Source of the DNA: Pseudoclavibacter triregionum
GTDB lineage: Bacteria; Actinomycetota; Actinomycetes; Actinomycetales; Microbacteriaceae
DNA: 64,000 nucleotides
Direction of reading: 5' to 3'
Assembly (NCBI GenBank): GCA_910822395.1
Contig: OU365335.1
Location: forward strand, 1,736,001-1,800,000
How positions within the stretch are numbered: the stretch's first letter is position 1; each line of letters opens with the position of its first letter. Shown one piece after another: positions 16,848 to 29,367 of the stretch. The position numbers and the translations under genes were made by a program. The notes beneath the pieces were generated by a model, which was not told the DNA's origin, searched no databases, and saw only the letters and a program-made list of their open reading frames with translations.

Positions 16848-17453
16848 CTAGATCTCGAAGAGCCCCTCGGCCTGCGCCGCCTGAGTGCGCGCGGGCCGCG
16901 CCTTCGCGGGGATGCCCGTGAGCACGGAGCCCGGAGGGGCCGACTTCGTGACGACCGCGTTCGCGCCGATGCTCGAGCCGTCGCCGATCTCGATCGGGCC
17001 GAGGAGCTTCGCGCCCGCGCCGATGAGCACGCCGTTGCCGACGGTCGGGTGGCGCTTCACGCGCTGCGTCGAGACGCCGCCGAGCGTGACGCCGTGGTAG
17101 ATGACGACGTCGTCGCCGACCTCCGCCGTCTCGCCGATGACGACGCCCATGCCGTGGTCGATGAACACGCGGCGGCCGATCGTCGCGCCCGGGTGGATCT
17201 CGACGCCGGTGAGGAATCGCGTGAACTGCGAGACCATGCGGGCGAGCAGCCGCGTGCCGGGCCGCTGCCAGAGGCGGTGCGCGAGCCGGTGCGACCAGAG
17301 CGCGTGGAGGCCGGAGTAGTTGATCGCCACCTCGAGCGAGGAGCGCGCCGCGGGGTCGCCGCGGCGGGCGGCCGCGAGATCCTCGCGGATGCGGCGGAAG
17401 GCCGCGTCCCCGGGGAGGGAGACGCGGCCGCCGGACGTCGTGTTGCGGGGCAC
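16848..17453 (-). CDS. cysE: Serine O-acetyltransferase
   Basis: A 201-residue enzyme that acetylates serine with acetyl-CoA to give O-acetylserine, the acceptor for sulfide. A helical N-terminal part (about 15-75) precedes the left-handed beta helix of hexapeptide repeats, with catalytic [15 protein letters not shown] and IYHGVTLGG, typical of the short (EpsC-like) class. The GTG start at 17453 lies 8 nt after a minus-strand TAGGCT, giving a likely leaderless message of its own. The next gene upstream is cysK, only 28 nt away, so some co-transcription is also possible. The pair supplies cysteine and, through it, mycothiol. Confidence 0.95.
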   Translation of the reverse strand: MPRNTTSGGRVSLPGDAAFRRIREDLAAARRGDPAARSSLEVAINYSGLHALWSHRLAHRLWQRPGTRLLARMVSQFTRFLTGVEIHPGATIGRRVFIDHGMGVVIGETAEVGDDVVIYHGVTLGGVSTQRVKRHPTVGNGVLIGAGAKLLGPIEIGDGSSIGANAVVTKSAPPGSVLTGIPAKARPARTQAAQAEGLFEI

Positions 17454-17460
17454 TCGATCG

Positions 17461-17466
17461 AGCCTA
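17461..17466 (-). promoter_or_regulatory. cysE -10 box (TAGGCT), leaderless start
   Basis: On the minus strand TAGGCT ends 8 nt before the cysE GTG, with no ribosome site between. It falls in the short cysK-cysE gap. Confidence 0.45.
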
Positions 17467-17481
17467 TGCCGTAGGGATCGG

Positions 17482-18435
17482 CTAGGCGTCGCGGAACTCG
17501 TCGAAGAGCGGGGTCGAGAGGTAGCGCTCGCCCGTGTCGGGGATGATGACGACGATCCGCTTGCCCGCCATCTCGGGGCGCTTCGCGAGCTCGATCGCGG
17601 CCCAGACGTTCGCGCCGGCGGAGATGCCGGCGAGGATGCCCTCCTTCGCGGCGAGCGCGCGCGAGGTCGCGAGGGCGTCGGCGAGCTCGACGTCGACGAC
17701 CTCGTCGAGGACGTCGCGGTCGAGGACGTCCGGCACGAAGTTCGCGCCGAGGCCCTGGATCTTGTGCGGGCCGGCCTTGCCCTCGGTGAGGAGCGGCGAG
17801 TCCTTCGGCTCGACGGCGACGATGCGCGTCTGCGGGCTGCGCTCGCGGAGCACCTGGCCGACGCCCGTGACGGTGCCGCCGGTGCCGACGCCCGCGACGA
17901 AGGCGCCGATCTCCCCGTCGACGTCGCCCCAGATCTCCTCGGCCGTCGTCTCGCGGTGGATGGCGGCGTTCGCGGCGTTCTCGAACTGGCTCGCGAGCAC
18001 GGCGCCCGGCGTCTGCTCGACGAGCTCGCGGGCCTTCGCGACGGCGCCCTTCATGCCCTCCGCGCCCGGCGTGAGGACGAGCTCGGCGCCGTAGGCGCGC
18101 AGGAGCATGCGGCGCTCGACCGACATGGTCTCGGGCATCGCGATGACGACGCGGTAGCCGCGGGCGGCGCCGAGCATGGCGAGCCCGATGCCGGTGTTGC
18201 CGGAGGTGCCCTCGACGATCGTGCCGCCGGGCTTCAGCGAGCCGTCCTGCTCCGCGGCGCGGATGATGCCGAGCGCGAGGCGGTCCTTCACGGAGCCGGC
18301 CGGGTTCGCGGACTCGAGCTTGCCGACGAGCTCGACGCCCTCGGCCAGGCCGGCCTCGGCGGCGATGCGGCCGAGGCGGACGAGGGGAGTGCGGCCGATG
18401 GCGCCGGTGAGGTCGTCGTGGATGTTCGCGGTCAT
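17482..18435 (-). CDS. cysK: Cysteine synthase A (O-acetylserine sulfhydrylase)
   Basis: A 317-residue fold-II PLP enzyme making cysteine from O-acetylserine and sulfide. PLP lysine K50 is in [11 protein letters not shown]; the substrate loop [11 protein letters not shown], the glycine loop [10 protein letters not shown] and the C-terminal [13 protein letters not shown] are all present. The start at 18435 (ATG) has AAGGA 8 nt upstream; an earlier in-frame start would put the direct repeat at 18448-18471 inside the gene. With cysE just downstream it forms a cysteine-synthesis unit inserted, on the opposite strand, between prfA and prmC. It is divergent from prmC. Confidence 0.96.
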   Translation of the reverse strand: MTANIHDDLTGAIGRTPLVRLGRIAAEAGLAEGVELVGKLESANPAGSVKDRLALGIIRAAEQDGSLKPGGTIVEGTSGNTGIGLAMLGAARGYRVVIAMPETMSVERRMLLRAYGAELVLTPGAEGMKGAVAKARELVEQTPGAVLASQFENAANAAIHRETTAEEIWGDVDGEIGAFVAGVGTGGTVTGVGQVLRERSPQTRIVAVEPKDSPLLTEGKAGPHKIQGLGANFVPDVLDRDVLDEVVDVELADALATSRALAAKEGILAGISAGANVWAAIELAKRPEMAGKRIVVIIPDTGERYLSTPLFDEFRDA

Positions 18436-18447
18436 GGGGGAGTCCTT

Positions 18448-18471
18448 GCTGTCGAGGTGGTGCTGTCGAGG
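18448..18471. repeat. 10-bp direct repeat in the cysK leader
   Basis: GCTGTCGAGG occurs at 18448-18457 and 18462-18471, a 14-bp period, 13 to 36 bp upstream of the cysK start. It could be a regulator site or a chance duplication; no known operator is recognised. Confidence 0.4.
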
Positions 18472-18605
18472 CGGTTCGCGGTCGGCGCGGTCGGCGTCGT
18501 AGGGGCCATCGTGGCACCCGAGGATGGCAACGCGATCCATGCGCCGTCATATTCCGTCGCGCCGGCGGGCTCGGCTGCGCGGGCGCGTGCTGGAAGGATG
18601 GGCGC

Positions 18606-19589
18606 GTGACCGAATCCGCCGACTCTGCTGCCGCCGACGCCGCGCCGGCCGACGCCGCGCCCGCCGCCCTGGCCGCGCTCCGCCGCCGCGCCGCACGCCG
18701 GCTCGAGCTCGCCGGCTTCGACGCGCCGCGGGGCGAGGCCGACGCCCTCCTCGCGGCCGTCCTCGGGCGCAGCCGCGGCGAGCTCGAGGTCGACGCGCTC
18801 ATGGGCCGCGGGCTCGACCCCGCGCAGGCGGCCGCCGTCGAGCGCGCCCTCGCCCGCCGCGCCCGCCGCGAGCCGCTCCAGCACCTCGTCGGGCGCGCGC
18901 CGTTCTGGGACGTCGAGCTCGCCGTCGGGCCGGGCGCCTTCGTGCCGCGCCCGGAGACGGAGCTCCTCGTCGAGCTCGCGGCGGCCGAGCTCCGCGCGCG
19001 GATCGCCGCGGGCGACGACCATCCGCTCGCCGCCGATCTCGGCTCGGGCACGGGCGCCGTCGCGATCGGCCTCGCCCGCGCCGTGCCGCAGGCGCGCGTC
19101 ATCGCGCTCGAGGGGTCGGCCGCGGCATGGCCGTGGCTCATCCGCAACGTGCGCGAGCACACGGGGCCCGAACACGGCGCGGGCGTCGTCGAGCCCCGCT
19201 TCGGCCGCATCGGCGAGGCGCCCCTCGCGCGGCTCGGGGAGGGCGAGCGCCTCTCGATCCTCGTCTCGAACCCTCCCTACATCCCCGCCCGCAACGCCCC
19301 GCGGGAGCCCGAGGCCCGCGACGCCGACCCCGCCACGGCGCTCTACGGCGGCGAAGACGGGCTCGACGTCATCCGCCTCATCGAGCGGATCGGCCGCGCC
19401 GAGCTCGTCCCGGGCGCCGCGCTCCTCCTCGAGCACGACGATCACCAGGGGCCCGAGGTGCGGGCGCTCCTCGAGGCCGCCGGATGGCTCGAGGCCGAGA
19501 CCCGACGCGACCTCGCGGGCCGCGACCGCGTCACCCTGGCCCGCCTGCCCGGCGGCCTGCCGACCGAAGGCTCCCGTCCCGCTCGGTAG
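18606..19589 (+). CDS. prmC: Release factor glutamine methyltransferase
   Basis: A 327-residue SAM-dependent methyltransferase that N5-methylates the GGQ glutamine of release factors. The N-terminal helical substrate-binding domain (about 20-95) is followed by the Rossmann domain with the SAM loop ADLGSGTGAVAIGLA and the catalytic NPPY starting at Asn222 (VSNPPYIPARNA). The first 20 residues are Ala/Asp-rich and may be extra. The GTG at 18606 has GGAAGGA 7 nt upstream. It opens a plus-strand run prmC-tsaC-wecA leading to the atp operon and is separated from its partner prfA by the minus-strand block. Confidence 0.93.
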   Translation: MTESADSAAADAAPADAAPAALAALRRRAARRLELAGFDAPRGEADALLAAVLGRSRGELEVDALMGRGLDPAQAAAVERALARRARREPLQHLVGRAPFWDVELAVGPGAFVPRPETELLVELAAAELRARIAAGDDHPLAADLGSGTGAVAIGLARAVPQARVIALEGSAAAWPWLIRNVREHTGPEHGAGVVEPRFGRIGEAPLARLGEGERLSILVSNPPYIPARNAPREPEARDADPATALYGGEDGLDVIRLIERIGRAELVPGAALLLEHDDHQGPEVRALLEAAGWLEAETRRDLAGRDRVTLARLPGGLPTEGSRPAR

Positions 19590-19592
19590 ACT
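19587..19592 (+). promoter_or_regulatory. tsaC -10 box (TAGACT)
   Basis: TAGACT overlaps the prmC stop codon and ends 10 nt before the tsaC ATG, with no ribosome site between, which suggests a leaderless internal promoter. Confidence 0.45.
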
Positions 19593-19601
19593 GTCCGGGT
19601 C

Positions 19602-20273
19602 ATGGCACGCATCTACGACTGCGCCGATCGAGGCGAGCTCCTCGAGGGCCTCCGCACCGCGCGAGGCGCCCTCGCCCGCGGCGGCGTCATCGTCATGCCG
19701 ACCGACACCGTCTACGGCATCGCCGCCGACGCCTTCTCGCGCGACGCCGTGCAGAAGCTCCTCGATGCGAAGGGCCGCACGCGCCAGTCGCCGCCGCCCG
19801 TGCTCGTCGCCGACCTCCAGACCTTCGAGGCCCTCGCCGAGACCGTGCCTGCGCCCGTGCGCGACGCGATGCTCGCCTTCTCGCCGGGCCCGCTCACCGT
19901 CATCCTCCCCGCGCGCGCGAGCCTGAACTGGGACCTCGGCGAGACGCGCGGCACCGTCGCGCTCCGCATCCCGAAGCAGGAGCTCGCCCTCGAGCTGCTC
20001 CGCGAGACCGGCCCCCTCGCCGTCTCGAGCGCGAACCGCCACGGCGAGCCCGCCGCGACGACCGCGGCCGAGGCCGACGCCGCGCTCGGCGACCGCGTCG
20101 AGCTCGTCCTCGACGGCGGCCCCGGCGGGGGAGAGGCCTCGACGATCGTCGATGCGACGGGCCTCGCCGAGACCCCGCCGCGCCCGGCCCGCATCGTCCG
20201 CCAGGGCGCCCTCGAGCGGGAGCGACTCGCCGCCGTCCTCGGCGAGTGGCTCGCCCCCGCCGAGGACGCCTGA
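19602..20273 (+). CDS. tsaC: L-threonylcarbamoyladenylate synthase (TsaC/YwlC type)
   Basis: A 223-residue YrdC-fold protein that makes threonylcarbamoyl-AMP from threonine, bicarbonate and ATP for the t6A modification of ANN-decoding tRNAs. Family motifs include VIVMPTDTVYGIAADAF near residue 29, KGRTRQSPPPVLV, the GPLTVILPA strand, VALRIPKQ and SSANRHGEPAATT. It lacks the extra C-terminal Sua5 domain. The gene ends one base into wecA (TGATG), so translation is coupled. Confidence 0.93.
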   Translation: MARIYDCADRGELLEGLRTARGALARGGVIVMPTDTVYGIAADAFSRDAVQKLLDAKGRTRQSPPPVLVADLQTFEALAETVPAPVRDAMLAFSPGPLTVILPARASLNWDLGETRGTVALRIPKQELALELLRETGPLAVSSANRHGEPAATTAAEADAALGDRVELVLDGGPGGGEASTIVDATGLAETPPRPARIVRQGALERERLAAVLGEWLAPAEDA

Positions 20274-21619
20274 TGCGCAACTACGCGCTCATCGTCGCCG
20301 TCACGGCGGTCGTCACGTACCTGCTGTGCCGGCTCGTGTACCGGCTCGCGATGGCGCGCGGATGGCATCCGCCCGTGCGCGACCGCGACGTCCACACGGC
20401 CCCGAAGCCGCGCCTCGGCGGCGTCGCGATGTACGTCGGCTTCCTCGTCGCGATGCTCGTCGCCTCGCAGATCGAGCAGTTCCACCTCGTCTTCGCCCAG
20501 CCCGCGCGCGTGTGGGCGATCGTCGGCGCCGTCACGCTCATCTGCGTGCTCGGCGTGCTCGACGACCTCATCGACCTCGACTGGATGACGAAGCTCGCGG
20601 GCCAGATGATGGCCGCGCTCCTGCTCGCCTGGCAGGGGGTCTCGATCACCTCGCTGCCGATCGGCGGCCTCACGGTCGGCTCGCCCCTCATGTCGCTCAT
20701 CATCACGGTGCTCGCGGTCGTGCTCGTCATGAACGCCGTGAACTTCATCGACGGCCTCGACGGCCTCGTCGCGGGCATCGCGATCATCGCGAACGGCGTC
20801 TTCCTCCTCTACAGCTACTTCCTCTCCGCGTACGCGGGCCAGACGGGCCGCTTCACGATGGCGGCGCTCATCTCGGCGGTCGTCGTCGGCATGTGCCTCG
20901 GCTTCCTCCCCATCAACTGGAATCCGGCCAAGATGTTCATGGGAGACGGCGGCGCGCTCCAGGTGGGCCTGCTCATGGCCACCTCGGCCGTCGCGGTGAC
21001 CGGCGAGGTCGACCCGATGACGATCCGCTCGGAGCAGTTCCTCCCGGCGTTCCTCCCGATCGTCATCCCCTTCGCCGTCCTCGTCGTGCCGCTGCTCGAC
21101 TTCACGCTCGCGGTCGTGCGGCGCATGAGCGCGGGGAAGTCGCCGTTCAGCGCCGATCGGAAGCACCTCCACCACCGGCTCCTCGACATGGGGCACACGC
21201 AGCTGCGGGCCGTCCTCATCTTCTACTCGTGGACGGTCGTCATCGCCGTCGGCGCCCTCCTCGGCTTCATCGTCGAGCCGAGCTGGATCGCCTTCGCGTT
21301 CATCGCCGTCGGCTTCGTCGCCTGCACGGCCGCGACGATCGCGCCCATGAGCCGGCGCAAGGCCCGCGAGCTCGCGGCGCAGAAGTCGCCCTCGATCGAC
21401 GACGACGTGCACGACCCGCTCGACGCGCTCGGTGAGCGCCGGGCGGACGACATCCGCCACGCGCTCCCGCGGCGCATGGCGATGAAGATCATGGAGGCCG
21501 AGGGCGCGACGCCCGCGGCCGCGACCGAGAGCGCCGCCCCCGCCGCGGCCTCCGCCGCCGCTGCCCGGCCTGCGAAGCCCGCCAAGCCCGCCAAGCCCGC
21601 CCAGGAGGACGACCGATGA
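20273..21619 (+). CDS. wecA: Decaprenyl-phosphate GlcNAc-1-phosphate transferase (WecA/MraY superfamily)
   Basis: A 448-residue polytopic membrane enzyme with about 11 hydrophobic segments that transfers GlcNAc-1-phosphate from UDP-GlcNAc to the polyprenyl-phosphate carrier, starting cell-wall linker or polysaccharide synthesis. Diagnostic motifs: GVLDDLIDLDWMTKL (metal-binding DDxxD), NAVNFIDGLDGLVAG, FMGDGGALQVG and the cytoplasmic DRKHLHHRLLDMGH loop. The family function is clear; the exact sugar is inferred from the actinobacterial Rv1302 position next to the atp operon. A long hydrophilic Ala/Pro/Lys tail (about 380-448) is added. It overlaps tsaC by 1 nt and the next gene by 4 nt. Confidence 0.92.
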   Translation: MRNYALIVAVTAVVTYLLCRLVYRLAMARGWHPPVRDRDVHTAPKPRLGGVAMYVGFLVAMLVASQIEQFHLVFAQPARVWAIVGAVTLICVLGVLDDLIDLDWMTKLAGQMMAALLLAWQGVSITSLPIGGLTVGSPLMSLIITVLAVVLVMNAVNFIDGLDGLVAGIAIIANGVFLLYSYFLSAYAGQTGRFTMAALISAVVVGMCLGFLPINWNPAKMFMGDGGALQVGLLMATSAVAVTGEVDPMTIRSEQFLPAFLPIVIPFAVLVVPLLDFTLAVVRRMSAGKSPFSADRKHLHHRLLDMGHTQLRAVLIFYSWTVVIAVGALLGFIVEPSWIAFAFIAVGFVACTAATIAPMSRRKARELAAQKSPSIDDDVHDPLDALGERRADDIRHALPRRMAMKIMEAEGATPAAATESAAPAAASAAAARPAKPAKPAKPAQEDDR

Positions 21620-22107
21620 CGCAGCCCGACGACGCCCGCACCCCCGCGGAGGCCGCGGCCGCGCAGGCCCCGGCCGCGCAGGCCCCGGCCGCCCGCCCCG
21701 AGCCGAGCTCCGTGCCGGTGTTCCGGAAGGTCCTCCTCTGGTCGGCCTGGGTCGCCCTCGCCGTCGCCGTCGTCGGCGCGATCGTCGGGTATCTCCTCAT
21801 CGGGACGAACGGCATCTGGAGCGCCCTCGTCGCCGCGGCCATCGCCTTCGGCTTCGCCGGCGTCACCGTGCTCGTGCTCATCCTCGCCGCGCGCCTCGAC
21901 GTCATGTGGTTCTTCGGACTCGTGCTCGGCTCGTGGCTCGTGAAGCTCGTCGTGTTCCTGCTCGTGCTCATGGCCGTGAAGGAGCAGCCCTGGATCCACC
22001 CGGTCGTGCTCTGGGCGTGCCTGGTGGCCGCGGTCATCGGCCAGCTCGCCGTCGACGTCGTCTGCGTGCTCCGCGCGCGGATGCCGTACGTGAGCGACGC
22101 CCGCTAG
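21616..22107 (+). CDS. AtpI-like small membrane protein upstream of the ATP synthase genes
   Basis: A 163-residue protein with an Ala/Pro/Gln-rich cytoplasmic start (1-35) and four membrane segments at about 40-63, 69-91, 96-120 and 124-147. Sequence alone is weak, but the position directly before atpB and the four-helix layout match AtpI, which helps assemble the c-ring or supplies Mg2+ in other bacteria. It starts within the wecA stop codon (ATGA) and is thus coupled to wecA, while the main atp promoter appears to lie after it. Alternative: an unrelated small membrane protein of this conserved neighbourhood. Confidence 0.7.
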   Translation: MTQPDDARTPAEAAAAQAPAAQAPAARPEPSSVPVFRKVLLWSAWVALAVAVVGAIVGYLLIGTNGIWSALVAAAIAFGFAGVTVLVLILAARLDVMWFFGLVLGSWLVKLVVFLLVLMAVKEQPWIHPVVLWACLVAAVIGQLAVDVVCVLRARMPYVSDAR

Positions 22108-22301
22108 CTCGGGCCTCCCGTCCGGGGCCGGTCGGCCGCGAGCCCGCCGGCAGGCGGTCGCCCCGGCTCGGTCCCGCGATTCGCTCGAGCATGCGAAACG
22201 CCAGATCAGGCGCGCGAACCGCGACAGCGCGGGGGAGCGGCCGGGATGGCGGCGCGGTGACGAGCCGATCACGGGACGGTCACCGGAGCTGGGAAATCCT
22301 T

Positions 22302-22309
22302 GATAGACT
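22302..22309 (+). promoter_or_regulatory. Likely atp operon promoter, extended -10 (TGA-TAGACT)
   Basis: TAGACT at 22304-22309 is preceded by TG at 22301-22302 in a locally AT-rich stretch, the only one in the 299-nt gap between the AtpI-like gene and atpB. Transcription would begin near 22316, leaving a leader of about 90 nt with AGGAG at 22396-22400. No convincing -35 is seen, as expected for an extended -10. Confidence 0.55.
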
Positions 22310-22406
22310 TGCCCGGGTGAGCGCGGCCGCCGCAAGCGAGCGCCTCCCCGGTCCCATCCCCGCCTCGCACGCGACGTGAGTTCGTGCCCCGAGACAGGAG
22401 ACAGCG

Positions 22407-23237
22407 CTGCTCGCTTCAGCCCTGACCCAGACCACCGCGGCGTCCGAGGACGGCACGTTCACGCCGCCCAGCCTCGAGCACGAGTTCGACCTCCCGCGCC
22501 TGTTCGCGACCCTCTTCGGCGTCGACGCCGGCCCGTTCGAGATGAACCGCATCATCCTCGTCCGCGTCCTCGCGATCCTCGTCATGATGCTCCTGTTCTG
22601 GCTCGCGCTGCGGAAGCCGAAGCTCGTCCCGGGCAAGGGCCAGTCGATCGCCGAGCTCGCGCTCGGCTTCGTGAAGGACAACGTCGTCGACGGCGTCCTC
22701 GGCGAGCGCCTCGGCCGCAAGTACCTCCCGCTCCTCGCGGCCATGTTCTTCGGCATCTTCGCCATGAACATCACGGGCATCATCCCCGGCCTCAACATCG
22801 CCGGCACCTCGCTCATCGGCATGCCGATCGTGCTCGCGGCCGTCTCGTACATCGCCTTCATCTACGCGGGCATCCGCGAGGCCGGCGGCCTCACGTTCCT
22901 CAAGAACGCGCTCTTCCCGCCGGGCGTCCCGCCGCTCATGTACCTGCTGCTCACGCCGATCGAGTTCATCAACATCTTCGTGGTGCGCCCGGTCTCGCTC
23001 GCCCTGCGACTCTTCCTCAACATGATGGTCGGGCACCTCCTGCTCGTCCTCTGCTTCGGCGCGACGCACTTCCTCGTCTTCACGCTCGGCGGCGCGAACG
23101 CGCTCTTCGGCGTGCCCACGCTCCTCGGCGGCTTCGTCATGACGCTCGTCGAGCTCCTCGCGGCGGTCCTCCAGGCCTTCGTCTTCACGCTCCTCACCGC
23201 GGTCTTCATCCAGCAGGCCGCCTCCAAGGAGCACTAG
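22407..23237 (+). CDS. atpB: ATP synthase Fo subunit a (apparent CTG start)
   Basis: The integral proton-channel subunit of the Fo motor. Helical segments, the conserved Arg region RPVSLALRLFLNMMVGH and the final VFTLLTAVFIQQAA match family end motifs. The first ATG in frame (22542) would give 231 residues and begin at NRIILVRVL, cutting off the periplasmic N-terminal segment that precedes this point in actinobacterial AtpB. The frame is open back to 22380 and contains no ATG, GTG or TTG before 22542. A CTG at 22407, 6 nt after AGGAG, would give 276 residues starting LLASALTQTTAASEDGTF and including FTPPSLEHEFDLPRLF, which looks like the missing segment. The end is certain; the start is inferred. 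Confidence 0.9.
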   Translation: MLASALTQTTAASEDGTFTPPSLEHEFDLPRLFATLFGVDAGPFEMNRIILVRVLAILVMMLLFWLALRKPKLVPGKGQSIAELALGFVKDNVVDGVLGERLGRKYLPLLAAMFFGIFAMNITGIIPGLNIAGTSLIGMPIVLAAVSYIAFIYAGIREAGGLTFLKNALFPPGVPPLMYLLLTPIEFINIFVVRPVSLALRLFLNMMVGHLLLVLCFGATHFLVFTLGGANALFGVPTLLGGFVMTLVELLAAVLQAFVFTLLTAVFIQQAASKEH

Positions 23238-23585
<348 letters not shown>

Positions 23586-23597
23586 GGCGGTCGACGC

Positions 23598-24149
23598 ATG
23601 ATCAGCATCGCTGAGGGCGCGGAGCCCGGCGGAGGATTCTCCGTCCTGGTCCCCGCCGTCTATGACATCGTCTGGTCGCTGGTCGTCTTCCTCGTCATCG
23701 CGCTGTTCTTCTGGAAGTTCGTCATCCCGACCTTCACGAAGACCCTCGCCGAGCGCGAGGAGAAGATCGAGGGCGGCATCAAGCGTGCCGAGCTCGCCCA
23801 GGCCGAGGCCGACCGCTCCAAGGCCGACCAGGAGCGCCTCCTCATGGAGGCCCGCCAGGAGGCGAACGAGATCCGCGAGGCCGCCCGCGCCGAGGGCGAC
23901 CAGATCAAGGCCGAGAAGAAGGCCGAGACGCAGGCGGAGCTCGACCGCATGATCGCCGCCGCGAAGGCGCAGATCGAGGCCGAGCGCCAGTCCGCGCTCG
24001 TCTCGCTCCGCTCCGAGGTGGGCCAGCTCGCCGTGTCGCTCGCCTCGGGCGTCGTCGGCGAGGACCTCGCCAAGGACGGCCGCCAGCACGCCGTCGTCGA
24101 CCGCTTCCTCGCCGACCTCGAGTCGGCGCCGGCCGAGACGACCCGCTGA
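23598..24149 (+). CDS. atpF: ATP synthase Fo subunit b
   Basis: A 183-residue peripheral-stalk subunit. One membrane helix (about 22-42, [20 protein letters not shown]) is followed by a long charged coiled coil (about 50-150, rich in Ala/Glu/Lys/Arg) that reaches to F1. Length is typical. It starts 12 nt after atpE and its stop overlaps the atpH start by one base. Confidence 0.96.
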   Translation: MISIAEGAEPGGGFSVLVPAVYDIVWSLVVFLVIALFFWKFVIPTFTKTLAEREEKIEGGIKRAELAQAEADRSKADQERLLMEARQEANEIREAARAEGDQIKAEKKAETQAELDRMIAAAKAQIEAERQSALVSLRSEVGQLAVSLASGVVGEDLAKDGRQHAVVDRFLADLESAPAETTR

Positions 24150-24937
24150 TGGGCAGCGCGACGAAGCAGGCGCTCGCCGAGCTCTCGAACGAGCTCGGCG
24201 GGCGGCAGGGCGCGTCCGTCGACGCGGCCCGCGAGCTCCTCGACATGGTCGAGCAGCTCGGCGCCGCGCCGGCGCTCCGCACGGCGCTCGCCGACACCGA
24301 CGCGAGCGCGGAGCGCAAGCGCGCGCTCGTCGACCGCGTCTTCGCCGGCTTCGGCGCCGACGCCCGCGACCTCCTCGCCTCGGCGGCCTCGCGCCGCTGG
24401 TCGGGGGAGCAGGACCTCCTCGAGGGCCTGCAGGAGCTCGGCCTCCGCGCGCTGGCCCAGTTCTCCGGCCAGTCCGAGCGGATCGCCACGGAGCTGCTCT
24501 CGGTCTCCGAGGCGGTCTCCTCGCACGGCGAGCTCGAGCTCGCGCTGAGCTCGAAGCTCCAGTCTGGCGACGCCAAGCGGCAGCTCATCGGGCGCCTCTT
24601 CGACGGCAAGGTCTCCGAGCCGACGATGATCGCCCTCCGCCACCTCCTCGCGAACCCGATGGGGCGCCGCGTGCGCCGCCTCCTCGCCCGCGCGGCGGAC
24701 CTCGTCACCGACCAGGCCAAGCGCCAGGTCGCCACGGTGACGACGGCCGCCCCGCTCGACGAGGGCCAGCTCGGCCGCCTCCAGGCGGGCCTGAGCCGGA
24801 AGTTCGGCCGCGAGCTCCAGCTCGCGACGCTCGTCGACCCGGCCGTCATCGGCGGCATCCGCGTCGAGTTCGCGGGCCAGGTCATCGACGACACCGTCGC
24901 GAGCCGCCTCCACGGCCTCCGACGCGCGCTCGCCTAG
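24149..24937 (+). CDS. atpH: ATP synthase F1 subunit delta
   Basis: A 262-residue stalk subunit linking b to the alpha3beta3 head, of the longer actinobacterial type without the b-delta fusion seen in mycobacteria. The N-terminal six-helix domain (about 1-110) and the C-terminal family motif [20 protein letters not shown] near residue 231 are present. It overlaps atpF by one base and ends 50 nt before atpA. Confidence 0.95.
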   Translation: MGSATKQALAELSNELGGRQGASVDAARELLDMVEQLGAAPALRTALADTDASAERKRALVDRVFAGFGADARDLLASAASRRWSGEQDLLEGLQELGLRALAQFSGQSERIATELLSVSEAVSSHGELELALSSKLQSGDAKRQLIGRLFDGKVSEPTMIALRHLLANPMGRRVRRLLARAADLVTDQAKRQVATVTTAAPLDEGQLGRLQAGLSRKFGRELQLATLVDPAVIGGIRVEFAGQVIDDTVASRLHGLRRALA

Positions 24938-24987
24938 GCGCGACCCACATTTCTCCGGGGCGTCCCCCCGAACGACAAGGGAAGAAC

Positions 24988-26628
<1,641 letters not shown>

Positions 26629-26655
26629 GCGCCCCGGGCAGGACACAGGAGAATC

Positions 26656-27582
26656 ATGGGAGCACAGCTTCGGGTCTACCGGCAGAAGATCAAGTCTGCC
26701 CAGACGATGAAGAAGGTCACCCGGGCCATGGAGCTCATCGCGACCTCGCGCATCGCGAAGGCGCGGGCCCGCATGGCCGAGTCGAACCCGTACGCGAAGG
26801 CCGTCACCCAGGCCGTCTCGGCGGTCGCGACGCACTCGGACGTCGACCACATCCTCGTCACCGAGCCCGAGCAGGTCCGCCGGGCCGCGGTCGTCCTCTT
26901 CACGAGCGACCGCGGCCTCAACGGCGCCTTCTCGTCGAACATCCTCCGCGAGGGGGAGGAGCTCGCGAAGCTCCTCGTCGAGCAGGGCAAGGAGGTCGTC
27001 TACTACCTGGTGGGCCGCAAGTCGGTCGGGTACTTCAAGTTCCGCGACCGCGAGAGCCTCCGCCAGTGGACCGGCGACACCGACGCCCCGAAGTTCGCCA
27101 CCGCGAAGGAGATCGGCGACGAGCTCGTCGAGCGCTTCACGATGGACTTCGAGGACGGCGGCGTGGAGGAGATCCACATCGTCTACAACGAGTTCAAGAG
27201 CATGGTGTCGCAGGCGCCCCGCGTCGTGCGCCTCCTCCCGCTCGAGGTCGTGGACGAGGATCCCGAGGGCAACCTCATCTCCAAGGCCCCGGACCCGGAC
27301 GCTCACGAGCCCGAGCTCTTCCCGCTCTACTCCTTCGAGCCGAACTCGCAGGACGTCCTCTCGGCGCTCCTGCCGGCGTACATCGAGTCCCGACTCTTCA
27401 ACGCGATGCTGCACTCGGCCGCCTCCGAGCTCGCCGCCCGCCAGCGCGCGATGAAGTCGGCCTCGGACAACGCCGACAAGCTCATGAAGGACTACACCCG
27501 ACTGGCGAACAACGCGCGCCAGGCCGAGATCACGCAGCAGATCTCCGAGATCGTGGGCGGCGCGGACGCCCTCGCCTCCTAA
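26656..27582 (+). CDS. atpG: ATP synthase F1 subunit gamma
   Basis: A 308-residue central-shaft subunit. The N-terminal coiled-coil helix starts right after the first ten residues ([20 protein letters not shown]) and the C-terminal helix carries the family signature around [21 protein letters not shown] 10-15-residue charged loop near 205-225 is the insertion common in actinobacterial gamma subunits. The ATG has CAGGAG upstream. Confidence 0.97.
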   Translation: MGAQLRVYRQKIKSAQTMKKVTRAMELIATSRIAKARARMAESNPYAKAVTQAVSAVATHSDVDHILVTEPEQVRRAAVVLFTSDRGLNGAFSSNILREGEELAKLLVEQGKEVVYYLVGRKSVGYFKFRDRESLRQWTGDTDAPKFATAKEIGDELVERFTMDFEDGGVEEIHIVYNEFKSMVSQAPRVVRLLPLEVVDEDPEGNLISKAPDPDAHEPELFPLYSFEPNSQDVLSALLPAYIESRLFNAMLHSAASELAARQRAMKSASDNADKLMKDYTRLANNARQAEITQQISEIVGGADALAS

Positions 27583-27616
27583 GCACCCCACCGTTCGCGC
27601 ACGAACACCGAACTAA

Positions 27617-29092
<1,476 letters not shown>

Positions 29093-29094
29093 CC

Positions 29095-29367
29095 ATGGCC
29101 GCTGCGAACACGCTCACCGTGAGCGTCGTCTCCGCGACGAGCCAGGTGTGGGAGGGCGAGGCCAAGTCGGTCGTCGCCCGCACCACCGAGGGCGAGATCG
29201 GCATCCTGCCGGGTCACGAGCCGGTGCTCGCGATCCTGGCGGCCGGCGAGGTGCGCATCACCTCGCCGGAGGGCGAGGTCTCGACCGCGCTCGCCGACGA
29301 CGGCTTCCTCTCGGTCTCCGAGGACAAGGTCATGGTCGTCGCCCGCGAGGCCTCCCTCCAGGCGTGA
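29095..29367 (+). CDS. atpC: ATP synthase F1 subunit epsilon
   Basis: A 90-residue subunit consisting only of the N-terminal beta sandwich (LTVSVVSATSQVWEGEAKSV through GEIGILPGHEPVLAIL). The C-terminal helical hairpin that inhibits ATPase activity in E. coli is absent, as is usual in many actinobacteria. It starts 2 nt after atpD and its stop overlaps the yaaA GTG. Confidence 0.95.
   Translation: MAAANTLTVSVVSATSQVWEGEAKSVVARTTEGEIGILPGHEPVLAILAAGEVRITSPEGEVSTALADDGFLSVSEDKVMVVAREASLQA

Noticed and set aside
22108-22300. A small gene between the AtpI-like gene and atpB
   Set aside because: No frame has a credible start, ribosome site or codon pattern; the stretch seems to be the upstream region of the atp promoter.
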